From the NCBI GenBank assembly GCA_018376905.1, contig JAHAAK010000004.1, forward strand, positions 1 to 64,000: a DNA stretch of 64,000 nt, given 5' to 3'. The DNA comes from Collinsella sp. GTDB taxonomy: Bacteria > Actinomycetota > Coriobacteriia > Coriobacteriales > Coriobacteriaceae. Below the pieces are notes generated by a model. The model did no database searches. It saw nothing but the letters and a program-made list of their open reading frames with translations, and was not told the DNA's origin. Made by a program: the position numbers and the translations under genes. Below are positions 34,208-42,846 of the stretch, in pieces. The first letter of the stretch is position 1. Each line of letters begins with the position of its first letter.

Positions 34208-34253
34208 ACGGGGCGCGAGGCGCGTTGAGACGTGCGAATCCCTCGCGCCCCGT
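34208..34253. terminator. hairpin between frlB and frlD
   Basis: Perfect 13-bp arms ACGGGGCGCGAGG / CCTCGCGCCCCGT with a 20-nt loop. The T-run (TTTT) lies on the minus-strand exit side; on the plus strand it is T-poor, so it likely attenuates or stabilises rather than fully ends the frl transcript. Confidence 0.6.
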
Positions 34254-34296
34254 CTGCTCGCCGTAACCACGGCGGTTTACCTGAATGGAGATAACC

Positions 34297-35169
34297 ATGG
34301 CAGCCTATCCTATAAGCGTGCTTGGCTTTGGAGACAACGTTGTCGATAAGTACGAGCACATCAAGACCATGTATCCCGGCGGCAATGCAGTTAACTTCGC
34401 CGTCTTCGCCAAGAAGCTCGGCGTCGATCGCAGCGCCTACATGGGAATCTTCGGATCAGATGAGGAGGCCGAGCACGTTATAGCATCGCTCGAGGACGAG
34501 GGCGTCGAGCTTCTTCGCTGCCAGCAGGTCCTGGGCGTCAACGGCGCCGCTCGCGTGACCGTTGACGAGACCGGGGACCGTATCTTCCTGGGCTCCAATG
34601 AAGGCGGCATACGTGGCGACATGCGCTACGTGATAGACCGCTTCGCCGCCGAGTACGTCAGCGGCTTCGATTTGGTGCACAGCGGCAACTACTGCTTCAC
34701 CGAGCGCGAGCTCCCCAAGATCAAGGCTGCCGGCGTGCCTATCAGCTTCGACTTCTCCGATGACTCCACCGACGAGCACTTCGGGCAGATTGCGCCATTT
34801 GTGACGTACGCCTTTATGTCCATGGGCGACGCTTCCCTGGAGGATATCAAGGCGAAGCTCGAGTGGGTGAAGGCCCTTGGCCCTCAAATCGTATGCGCAT
34901 CGCGCGGGAGCAAGGGCTCCGTCGCCTATGACGGCGAAAACTTCTACGAGCAGGGCATCAAGCCCGTGGCGCCCGAGGAGCTCAAAGACGCTATGGCGGC
35001 CGGCGATTCACTGCTGACGGCGTTTTTGGTCACCTATCTTTCCAAGAAGAAGGCCGGCGAGTGCGGCGAGGCCGCGATTCGCGAGAGCTTGGACTTCGCT
35101 GCCGGTTTTGCGGCGGAGACCTGCAAGATCGAGGGCAGTTGGGGCCACCCGCTGGTCTACGAGAACTAG
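34297..35169 (+). CDS. frlD: fructoselysine 6-kinase FrlD (PfkB family)
   Basis: A 290-residue PfkB-type kinase that phosphorylates the Amadori sugar at C6 before FrlB cleavage. The N-terminal GFGDNVVDKYEHIKTMYPGGNAVNFAVFAKKLG (core GGNAVNFAV) matches FrlD, as does ISFDFSDDS near residue 150. The PfkB signature near 232 reads DAMAAGDSLL: the usual GAGD is AAGD, although the catalytic Asp is kept. ATG 34297 follows GGAGATAACC; ATG 34285 is too close to it. With FrlC and FrlB it completes the pathway to glucose 6-phosphate. Confidence 0.9.
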   Translation: MAAYPISVLGFGDNVVDKYEHIKTMYPGGNAVNFAVFAKKLGVDRSAYMGIFGSDEEAEHVIASLEDEGVELLRCQQVLGVNGAARVTVDETGDRIFLGSNEGGIRGDMRYVIDRFAAEYVSGFDLVHSGNYCFTERELPKIKAAGVPISFDFSDDSTDEHFGQIAPFVTYAFMSMGDASLEDIKAKLEWVKALGPQIVCASRGSKGSVAYDGENFYEQGIKPVAPEELKDAMAAGDSLLTAFLVTYLSKKKAGECGEAAIRESLDFAAGFAAETCKIEGSWGHPLVYEN

Positions 35170-35224
35170 TTTTTTGTCGTGGCGGGGTGTCTTGGGGCCG
35201 CCCCGCATTGCGTTAGGAGTCAAG

Positions 35225-35490
35225 ATGTCCGTTCGTGCCTGCGCGGCAGGATTTTGCTGCGCCGATGTCTACCAGAATCTGGATCCCCTGGGTTGCATCC
35301 AAGGGGGCCTCTCAGGAGCGCTTCGAGGGGTGCTTCTTGAGTATATGAAGGCAAAAGGGATATGCAATCTTCATATACGGCCTTCTTTTAGAGGGCGTTG
35401 TCCTTACTCTTTCATCTCCTTGCCTATGGACATTTTGTCCATAGGCAAGAGTCCATGGTCGAGATCATGGTGAAGTTCTGCGGCCAGTAA
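35225..35490 (+). pseudogene. remnant of a second PfkB/FrlD-type kinase
   Basis: After GTTAGGAGTC an ORF starts MSVRACAAGFCCADVYQNLD, which is the N-terminal signature of FrlD-like kinases (GFCCADVY), then degenerates. The stretch holds two perfect hairpins, 35341-35378 (GTATATGAAG arms) and 35419-35449 (CTTGCCTATGGACA arms), and a short open tail ending VKFCGQ. Nothing else of the kinase remains. The call rests on about 20 residues. Confidence 0.5.
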
Positions 35491-35521
35491 TTACTGCATT
35501 ACATATTCTGTTGTCACCTGG

Positions 35522-35546
35522 GAGGCTCGCTTTTGCGGGCCTCTTT
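35522..35546 (+). terminator. terminator after the frl region
   Basis: GAGGCTCGC-TTTT-GCGGGCCTC followed by TTTG. It closes the plus-strand frl transcript before the convergent pknB operon. Confidence 0.75.
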
Positions 35547-35582
35547 GCGTTGCTAAGGGGCCATGGTCTGTCGATAAATAAA

Positions 35583-35612
35583 GCGCCCGCTTGCGGGGGA
35601 GCAAGCGGGCGC
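35583..35612 (-). terminator. terminator of the pknB operon
   Basis: GCGCCCGCTTGC / GCAAGCGGGCGC stem; on the minus strand it is followed by TTTATTTAT. It lies about 50 nt past the pknB stop codon. Confidence 0.85.
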
Positions 35613-35664
35613 CGTTGAGCGAATATGTTTGCGGCCCTAGCCGCTGCGGGTGATGGGTCCTCGA

Positions 35665-37608
35665 CTAGTTAGTCGTGCCGGAATCGTCGCCCGAATCGGA
35701 GCCAGAAAGCGAAACCGTCAACGTGATCGTGCTGTCGGTGGACTGCTTGCCAGTGGGGGAGACGCCCGTCACGGTGGCGTTTTCGTTGCCACTCACGGGG
35801 TTGCCGTTCTGATCGCAGAATGCGATGTTGTAGAATCCGGCGTTGTTGAGCGCGGTGACGGCGGCGGAGATGCTCTTGCCGTACAGGTTGCCCGGAACGC
35901 TGGCCTTGCCGGACTTCTTGGCGATGACGACGGTGATCGTGGCGCCGGGCTTCTGCTTGCCGCTGGGGTTCCAGCTAATGACGGTGCCCTCGGTGACGGA
36001 ATCGTTCTCCTGGTAGCTCACGTTGACGCCAAAACCGGCCATGTCGAGAGCGTTGCGTGCCTGGGCCTCGGTCATGTCGGTCAGATCGGGGACGGAGGTG
36101 GTGTCAGGACCGCTGGAGACCTTATACGAGATGGTCGTGCCCTTCTCGACTTCCTTGCCGGCATCAGTGCCCTGCTCAAAGACCTGGCCTTCGTCGGCCT
36201 CGTTGGCCTCCTCGGTTGCGTTGCCCTTCAGGCCCACGCTTGCCAGCGCGGCCTCGGCCTGGTCCTTGGTTAGGCCGACGAGCTGGGGAACCTCAACCTT
36301 CTCAGAGGGCTTGGGGCCCTTGGAGATTACCAGGTTCACCTTGGAGCCCTTGGGCTTCTTAGTGTTGCCGTTGGGGGTCTGCTCGGCAACTTTGCCCTCG
36401 TCGACATCGTCGTTATAGCTCTGGTCGACAGTTCCGACCTCGAGGCCGGCTTCCTTGATCAGCTCGACGGCAGTCTGCTGGTCCTTGTTAAGCACATCGG
36501 GCACCGTAACCTGCTCGCCCCCAAAGAGCCCGGTGGCGAAGGCCACCACAACGCCAACCACGGCGATTGCGGCGACTACGGCGGCGATAATCTTGTTCTT
36601 GTTGGACTTGGGCTGATCGACCTCGTAGGAACCGGTGGAACCCGAGACGGCGCTGCGGGGGTTGGTCTGTCCGCTTACGCCCGATACGGGGCGAACCATA
36701 GCGCGCGTGGAGTCAGACAGCTCACGGGTCTTGGTAGCGCCCAGCTCACCGGGGGCGCCGATGATGCGCGTGGGCTCCGAGACGTTGACGGCACGGCCCG
36801 ACAGGTAGCTGTTGAGCACCTGACGCAGCTCGTCGGCGGTCTGGAAGCGGTTTGCCGGGTCCTTCTCCATGCACTTGAGGATGATGCGCTCAAGGTCGGC
36901 GTCGACACCGGAGTTGATCTGGCTCGGCGGAATAGGCAACTCGTTGACCTGCTTGAGTGCGACCGAGATGGCGTCGTCGCCGTCAAAGGGTACGCGGCCG
37001 GTGGCGCACTCGTACATGACGACACCCAGCGAGTAGATATCCGAGGTGGGGCCGAGGTCCTGGCCGCGGGTCTGTTCGGGGCTTACATAGTGGGCGGTGC
37101 CCAGCACGTTGTTATCCTGCGTGAGGTGGCTGTTCTTGGCGCGTGCGATGCCAAAATCCATGACCTTGATATTGCCGTCGGGCAGCACCATGATGTTTTG
37201 CGGCTTAATGTCGCGGTGGATAATCTCGTGCTTGTGTGCGACCGAAAGCGCGGAGCTGATCTGCGAGCCGATCTGCGCGACCTTCTTGGGATCGAGGGCG
37301 CCGTGGCTCTTGATGCCGCTCTTAAGGTCGGTACCGCGCAGGTACTCCATGACGATGTAATAGGTGTCGCCATCCTTGCCCCAGTCGTAGACGCCCACGA
37401 TATAGGGGGAGGACAGGCCGGCCGCTGCCTGGGCCTCCTGCTTAAAGCGGGCGGCGAAGGTGGCGTCGCCGGCATACTGCGGCAGCATGATCTTGACGGC
37501 AACCGTGCGGTCGAGGACCTGATCCTGTGCACGGAAGACGGTCGCCATACCGCCCGTTCCCACCTTATCCTTGAGGAGGTATCTTCCCCCGAGGACCCTC
37601 TGTTCCAT
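35665..37608 (-). CDS. pknB: PASTA-domain Ser/Thr protein kinase PknB
   Basis: A 647-residue membrane kinase that senses peptidoglycan fragments or lipid II and phosphorylates cell-division and envelope targets. The kinase domain (about 8-270) has the glycine loop GTGGMATVF, the VAVKIM lysine, the catalytic HRDIKPQNIM and DFGIA. A juxtamembrane segment leads to one membrane helix near 345 (IIAAVVAAIAVVGVVVAFATG). Four extracellular PASTA repeats follow (for example VTVPDVLNKDQQTAVELIKE), ending in a Ser/Asp/Gly tail. ATG 37608 follows AGGAG; five codons upstream are not needed. It is last in a six-gene operon with FHA proteins, a phosphatase and an FtsW-PBP fusion. Confidence 0.96.
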   Translation of the reverse strand: MEQRVLGGRYLLKDKVGTGGMATVFRAQDQVLDRTVAVKIMLPQYAGDATFAARFKQEAQAAAGLSSPYIVGVYDWGKDGDTYYIVMEYLRGTDLKSGIKSHGALDPKKVAQIGSQISSALSVAHKHEIIHRDIKPQNIMVLPDGNIKVMDFGIARAKNSHLTQDNNVLGTAHYVSPEQTRGQDLGPTSDIYSLGVVMYECATGRVPFDGDDAISVALKQVNELPIPPSQINSGVDADLERIILKCMEKDPANRFQTADELRQVLNSYLSGRAVNVSEPTRIIGAPGELGATKTRELSDSTRAMVRPVSGVSGQTNPRSAVSGSTGSYEVDQPKSNKNKIIAAVVAAIAVVGVVVAFATGLFGGEQVTVPDVLNKDQQTAVELIKEAGLEVGTVDQSYNDDVDEGKVAEQTPNGNTKKPKGSKVNLVISKGPKPSEKVEVPQLVGLTKDQAEAALASVGLKGNATEEANEADEGQVFEQGTDAGKEVEKGTTISYKVSSGPDTTSVPDLTDMTEAQARNALDMAGFGVNVSYQENDSVTEGTVISWNPSGKQKPGATITVVIAKKSGKASVPGNLYGKSISAAVTALNNAGFYNIAFCDQNGNPVSGNENATVTGVSPTGKQSTDSTITLTVSLSGSDSGDDSGTTN

Positions 37609-37740
37609 TCCTGCTCCTAACATAACTATTCGCTCAACGATGTGTGTAGTACCAAATGTATGGCCGCTGGGGCCGTGTGGCGCGTTGTCGCTAGCTCATC
37701 GGCCGCGGCGCGTCCCAAGTATCCGCTTTGATCACGGGCA

Positions 37741-40611
37741 TCACGCTCCCTGTGCGGCGAGCGCCGCGGTCAGGACGATGCCGGCGATCTTGGCCGCCTC
37801 GACGTCGTGTTTGTCGTAATCCTCCAGGGCCACCGAGATGGCAACCGTGGGTGAATCGTAAGGTGCAAAGCCAACAAACATAGAGTTGACGTTGGTGCCG
37901 CCGGTCTCGGCCGAACCGGTCTTGCCGGCAACCTTGACGCCCGGAATCTGGGCATCGGTGCCGGTACCGGACTGGACGACGGCGAGCATGGCCTGCTTGA
38001 CCTGGTCGGCCGTGGCAGAGCTGACAGCCTGGCCCAGCGAGCGGGACTGCGTGGTCTTAACCACGGTTCCGTCCGGGGCGAGTATCTGGGACACAAAGAA
38101 CGGGTCCATGACCACGCCGCTGTTGGCGATAGCCGCAGCGATCACGCAATTCTGCATAACGGTGGTCTGCGGGCCAGGCGTGTGGTCCATGCCGACGGGC
38201 TGTCCGGCGCCTGCCCAAGCGGTCTCCCATTCGGTCATAAGCGACGGGTCGGCCATGATGGAAGCCGCGGTGGTCAGATCCTGGCCGAGCTTTTGACCGT
38301 AGCCAAAGGCGTTGGCAAACTGGACGAGCGAGCTGGCGCCGACCTCGTTTGCCACCTGGCCAAAGACGACGTTGGACGACACGGCGAAGGCCTGCTGCAG
38401 GCTGATGGTGCCGTAGCTCTCGTTGGCATCGTTGGTGACCGGCGCGTTGCCAATATCCATGGAGCCGGGCGCCTGGTACGTGCTGGTAAGGCTGGCGGTG
38501 CCGGTCTCGAGCGCCGCGGAGAGTGTGACGACCTTAAAGGTCGAGCCCGGGGTGTAGAGCGCGTCCATGGCGCGGTCGTACATGGAGCCGTCCTCGCCGC
38601 CGCCCGACTGGAGCAGCGCATCGATGTTGGTGTTGTCGTAGGTGGGCGAGCTCGCGCACGCAAGGACCGCACCGGTGCGCGGATCCATGACCACCACAGC
38701 GCCCTTAAAGCCCTTGAGCGCCTGCTCGGCAGCCGTCTGGATGCGCGAGTCGATGGTGAGCTTGGCGGTATTGCCCGGCTGGGTCTGCCCCGCGAGCGAC
38801 GCGATGGCGTTGTTCCAGCTGGAGTAATCCTTGGAGCCGGTGAGCGTATCGTTCATGACGCTCTCGATGCCGGCGGTGCCGTATTGCTGGCTCACGTAGC
38901 CCACCACGTGCGCGGCCATGTTGCCGTTGGGGTAGGAACGGGCGTAGGTGCCGTCCTCCTGCTGCAACGACTCGGCTAGCGTCACGCCGTCGGACGTGAT
39001 GATGGAGCCACGCTGGATATACTTGGAGCGGGCGATGGTGTGGTTGTTGGTCGGCATGTCCTGATAGTCCTTCGCCTTGATGACCTGGACATAGGTGAGG
39101 TTGCCGATAAGGATGGCGAACAGCGCCGTGAAAGCAAACACGGCACGAGTCAGACGGTTGGCAAGTGCCACGCGGCCGAGCACGCCGGACTCTGGCGTGT
39201 CGAGCAGGCGACGACGCATGCGAGAGCCCGCGGAGTGGTTGCCGTGGCTGTAGGAAGGTGCGCTGGCAAAACGCGTACCGGTCGGGGCGACGGCGGATGC
39301 GACCTGGTCATCGGTGATGGCGGCCATGGTGCCGGTGCCGGTGAGCTCGGCTTCGCGTCCGGTTGCCTCGTCGCCGGCGCGCAGCAGTAGCGCGACGATG
39401 ATAAAGCTCGCCAGCAGCGAGGAGCCGCCCTGGCTCATAAAGGGCAGGGTGACGCCAGTCAGCGGGATCAGGCGGGTTACGCCGCCAACGATTAAGAATG
39501 CCTGGAAGCTGATGGCCGCCGTAAGGCCGGTCGCGCTAAAGGCGGCAAGGTCGGACTTGGCGCGGGCGGCCGTGGTGAGGCCACGCACGGCAAAAAGCAT
39601 AAACAGGATGAGCACGGCGCCGCCGCCCAAAAGGCCCATTTCCTCGCCGATGGCCGAGAAGATAAAGTCGGACTCGACGACGGGGATGTTGTTTGCCATG
39701 CCGTTGCCGATGCCGACGCCAACCAGGCCACCGTCAGCCAGCGAGTAAAGTGACTGTACGATCTGGTAGCCCTGGCCCTGGGCGTCCTTAAACGGATCGA
39801 CCCAGACCTGAAAGCGCACCTGCACGTGCGACAGGAACTTGTAGGCGCCCACGGCTCCAACGGCCAGCAGCGCAAGGCCGATGATGACGTACGAAAAACG
39901 TCCCGTGGCAACATAGAGCATCAGCAAAAAGATGGTGTAGAACAGGACGGCCGAGCCCAGGTCGCGTTCGAAGACGACGATGAGCAGGCACACGCCCCAC
40001 ACGGCAAACAGCGGCAGCAGCAGGCGGAAGCGCGGAATCTTGAGGCCCAGGATCTTGCGGTTGGAGATGGAGAGCAGCTCGCGGTTCTCGGCCAGATAGC
40101 CTGCCAGGAACAAGACGATGAAGACCTTGGCGAACTCGCCAGGCTGGATGGTGAAGCCCGCGATGCGAATCCACAGCTTGGAGCCCGAGATCGTGGTGCC
40201 GATAAAGATCGGCAGCATCAGCAGGATGATGCCGATAATGCCAAAGGTGTACTTGTAGCGCATGACCACGTCGAGGTTCTTAACCAGTGCGAGCGTTCCC
40301 ACCATGAGCGCCACCGAGACAAACAAGATGATGAGCTGCGAGATGGCGAGGTCGGGGGCCAGGCGCGTCACGAATGTGATGCCGATGCCCGAGAGCACAA
40401 AGACGATGGGCAGGATGGCGGGGTCGGCGCCGGGCGCCAGGATGCGCACGGCGATATGCGCCGCGGCGAAGGCGGCGAACAGGCCGATCGGCACGGCGAG
40501 CGTCTCAAAGGAAACCGTGGCACCCGCGGTGAGCACGTACATCGCATAGAGCAGGATGACGGGGAACGCCGAGGCGATGAGCAAGAGCAGTTCGGTGTTG
40601 CGGCGACTCAT
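37741..40611 (-). CDS. FtsW/RodA-PBP fusion protein
   Basis: A 956-residue fusion of a SEDS glycosyltransferase and a class B penicillin-binding protein, normally two proteins (RodA/FtsW and PbpA/FtsI). Residues 1-440 contain about ten membrane helices with SEDS motifs (RFQVWVDPFKDAQGQGYQIV near 285, ESDFIFSAIGEEMG near 325 and FMSQGGSSLL near 395). After a linker and one more membrane helix (about 500), the transpeptidase domain has SxxK in TPGSTFKVV, SxN in VSSNVVFG and KTG in AGKTGSAET. It would polymerise and cross-link peptidoglycan as one unit. ATG 40611 follows AAGGGAG; upstream in-frame sequence is non-coding in character. Confidence 0.95.
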   Translation of the reverse strand: MSRRNTELLLLIASAFPVILLYAMYVLTAGATVSFETLAVPIGLFAAFAAAHIAVRILAPGADPAILPIVFVLSGIGITFVTRLAPDLAISQLIILFVSVALMVGTLALVKNLDVVMRYKYTFGIIGIILLMLPIFIGTTISGSKLWIRIAGFTIQPGEFAKVFIVLFLAGYLAENRELLSISNRKILGLKIPRFRLLLPLFAVWGVCLLIVVFERDLGSAVLFYTIFLLMLYVATGRFSYVIIGLALLAVGAVGAYKFLSHVQVRFQVWVDPFKDAQGQGYQIVQSLYSLADGGLVGVGIGNGMANNIPVVESDFIFSAIGEEMGLLGGGAVLILFMLFAVRGLTTAARAKSDLAAFSATGLTAAISFQAFLIVGGVTRLIPLTGVTLPFMSQGGSSLLASFIIVALLLRAGDEATGREAELTGTGTMAAITDDQVASAVAPTGTRFASAPSYSHGNHSAGSRMRRRLLDTPESGVLGRVALANRLTRAVFAFTALFAILIGNLTYVQVIKAKDYQDMPTNNHTIARSKYIQRGSIITSDGVTLAESLQQEDGTYARSYPNGNMAAHVVGYVSQQYGTAGIESVMNDTLTGSKDYSSWNNAIASLAGQTQPGNTAKLTIDSRIQTAAEQALKGFKGAVVVMDPRTGAVLACASSPTYDNTNIDALLQSGGGEDGSMYDRAMDALYTPGSTFKVVTLSAALETGTASLTSTYQAPGSMDIGNAPVTNDANESYGTISLQQAFAVSSNVVFGQVANEVGASSLVQFANAFGYGQKLGQDLTTAASIMADPSLMTEWETAWAGAGQPVGMDHTPGPQTTVMQNCVIAAAIANSGVVMDPFFVSQILAPDGTVVKTTQSRSLGQAVSSATADQVKQAMLAVVQSGTGTDAQIPGVKVAGKTGSAETGGTNVNSMFVGFAPYDSPTVAISVALEDYDKHDVEAAKIAGIVLTAALAAQGA

Positions 40612-40627
40612 AAGCGGCACTCCCTTT

Positions 40628-42427
40628 CTAATTCTTATCGGAGGCTTCGGCCTCGGCTGACTGTTCGGCGGTTTTCTCGGAATCTGACTCGGATGTGGAT
40701 TCCTGATCGGTGTTGTCGCGAATCGTTTGCGCGTCAATCACCTGACGGGTCTGCTCCTCGTCAATCTGATGGCGGTACTTGGAAATGGTGTCCTGCGCAT
40801 CGTCGACGCTCGTTTGTGGAATGCCTGCCTTCAGGCGGTTTTGCGTGTCTTCGGGCAGGTCGGACAGCTTGATGCTGGTTTCGCTCTCGAGCCAGTGGAG
40901 CTCGACCCCGAGCGTCTTGCCGGGTAGGCCGCGCCAGACGGCGACATTGCCGTGGTAGGTTCCCAAGTAATAGGAGCCGGTGACGCCCGTGTATGCCCAG
41001 ATGCCTGCTACCAGCACAAAGACAAGGGCCAAGATGGAGGCGATGGTGACATTGCGGCGTCGGACGCGTTTTGCCTCGCGCATGACGCCGTCGTCGACCA
41101 GATCGACGACCACCACGGTCACGTTGTCGTGGCCGCCGGCGGCGAGCGCCGCGTCCACCAAGTTGTCGACACAGATCTGTGCGCTCGAAGACTGTGTGGC
41201 GATGTTCTCGATATCGCTATCGGGAATCATGCTCGAAAGGCCGTCGGAGCACAGGATCAGACGGTCGCCTTCCTCGATATGCAGAGTGAAGTGGTCGGCA
41301 TACATGGCGGGGTCCGAGCCCAGCGCACGGGTGATGACCGAACGGTTGGGGTGGACGCGAGCCTCGTCTGCCGTGATCTCGCCAGCGTCCACGAGCTCCT
41401 CCACGTAGGAGTGGTCGCGGGTCACGCGGATGAGCGTGCCCTCGTGGAGCAGATAGGCGCGAGAGTCGCCCACGTGGGCGATGGCGAGCGTGTCGTTTTC
41501 GATGTAGGCGCAGGTGGCTGTGCAGCCCATGCCGGGCTTGCCCAGGCCGTTCAGGGCCGCCTCGATTACGGCGGCGTTGGCTGCCTCGACGGCTGCGGCC
41601 AGGCGTGCTGCGTCGGCGGACTGTGGGGCCGTCTTGGCAATAGTCTCGACGGCGATGGAAGAGGCTACCTCGCCGGCAGCGTGACCACCCATGCCGTCGC
41701 ATACGCAAAAGAGCGGCGACTGCACCAGGTAGGAATCCTCATTGTGCGGGCGCACGCAGCCAACGTCGGAGCGGGCGCCCCACATGAGTTGCGTGGTGGT
41801 GCCGGCATCATAGGTCGAGTCGGTCTCGATGCGCTCCTCGGTCAGGGGTTCAAAGCTCATGGTCGAGCCGGGGTCTTTGAGCTTGGCCTCAACGGCGGCA
41901 ACGTCGATTTCGGCGGTGTCACCGGGAGAGACGGTGTCGGTCACGGCGTTTGATTCGGAATCGCCGGTGTCCGGGGAGTCGGGCTCCTCGGAAACGCGGG
42001 CGGTCGACTCGTCATCTTGCGGGCTGACGTCTATAGGCTCGGGCGCCGGCGTAGACGCGGGCGCAACCTTGGATGCCGGGGCTATGGGAAACGCCGGCGC
42101 GGCGGGCTCGGGTGCCGCAAACACCGCAGCGCTCTCGTTGATTGCCGCGGCGACGGGCTCTGCAAAGTGAGCCGGCGCCGGGGTTGCTTCGGGTGCTGTG
42201 GGCTGTTCCGCAGCATGTGCGCCGATGGGCGCCGCTGCGGCATCCTCTTCGTCCTCGTTATCGGCGAGATCCGAAATATCATGCGTTACATGCGAAAGAG
42301 GCAGGGAGAACACGGTGTCCTCGGGTTCCACGGGTGCGGAGCCCGCTGGAGCGGCGTGGGCCGGCGCAGCTGTGGCGGCGGCCGGTGCCTCGGTCATAGT
42401 TGCGGACTTGTTCTCCTCGTCGATCAT
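40628..42427 (-). CDS. pstP: PP2C-family Ser/Thr phosphatase (PstP-like)
   Basis: A 599-residue phosphatase that reverses PknB phosphorylation. Residues 1-215 are an Ala/Pro/Glu-rich, probably disordered extension, longer than in mycobacterial PstP. The PP2C domain (about 225-465) has metal-binding motifs VRPHNEDSY, VCDGMGGHAAGEVAS, HVGDSRAYLL and LCSDGLSSM, and GGHDNVTVVVVD at the end. One membrane helix near 485 (ASILALVFVLVAGIWAYTG) is followed by an extracytoplasmic C-terminal part rich in Gln/Glu/Asp. Its ATGA start overlaps the fhaB stop, so translation is coupled. Confidence 0.94.
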   Translation of the reverse strand: MIDEENKSATMTEAPAAATAAPAHAAPAGSAPVEPEDTVFSLPLSHVTHDISDLADNEDEEDAAAAPIGAHAAEQPTAPEATPAPAHFAEPVAAAINESAAVFAAPEPAAPAFPIAPASKVAPASTPAPEPIDVSPQDDESTARVSEEPDSPDTGDSESNAVTDTVSPGDTAEIDVAAVEAKLKDPGSTMSFEPLTEERIETDSTYDAGTTTQLMWGARSDVGCVRPHNEDSYLVQSPLFCVCDGMGGHAAGEVASSIAVETIAKTAPQSADAARLAAAVEAANAAVIEAALNGLGKPGMGCTATCAYIENDTLAIAHVGDSRAYLLHEGTLIRVTRDHSYVEELVDAGEITADEARVHPNRSVITRALGSDPAMYADHFTLHIEEGDRLILCSDGLSSMIPDSDIENIATQSSSAQICVDNLVDAALAAGGHDNVTVVVVDLVDDGVMREAKRVRRRNVTIASILALVFVLVAGIWAYTGVTGSYYLGTYHGNVAVWRGLPGKTLGVELHWLESETSIKLSDLPEDTQNRLKAGIPQTSVDDAQDTISKYRHQIDEEQTRQVIDAQTIRDNTDQESTSESDSEKTAEQSAEAEASDKN

Positions 42428-42840
42428 CGACGGTTCACCTTCATGACCACGTCGCCAATCTGGACTTCGTCGCCTTCGCGCAGCGTCGCGGGCTCCACCA
42501 GCTGGCGGCCGTTGACGAGCGTGCCGTTAAGCGAGTTGAGGTCTTCGATGATGAGCGCCGGGCCCTGCAGCGAAAAGCGCGCATGCGAGGCCGAGACGAA
42601 CGGTTCGTTGATGCAGATGTCCGAAGATGGCGAGCGACCGACGATGACGGGGCCGAGCATGTCTACGTGGATGCCGCGGATACCGCGCGGACCCTTGTCC
42701 ACATCGATCGTCCAAATGGCCGAGTCGCGGCGCTGTCCGCGCACAAGTCCCACGCCGGTCTTCATGACGGCGAACAGGAAGATATAGAGCAGGGCGACCA
42801 GGACGATGCGGCCTGCAAAAAGGACGATATCGATGTTCAT
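42424..42840 (-). CDS. fhaB: FHA-domain protein FhaB
   Basis: A 138-residue protein with an N-terminal membrane helix (residues 4-27, DIVLFAGRIVLVALLYIFLF) and a C-terminal FHA phosphothreonine-binding domain: VIVGRSPSSDICI, SASHARF, LNSLNGTLVNG. This fits FhaB/FipA-type proteins that dock onto phosphorylated kinase or division partners. It lies 6 nt after fhaA and overlaps pstP by 4 nt. Confidence 0.93.
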   Translation of the reverse strand: MNIDIVLFAGRIVLVALLYIFLFAVMKTGVGLVRGQRRDSAIWTIDVDKGPRGIRGIHVDMLGPVIVGRSPSSDICINEPFVSASHARFSLQGPALIIEDLNSLNGTLVNGRQLVEPATLREGDEVQIGDVVMKVNRR

Positions 42841-42846
42841 AAGCGA

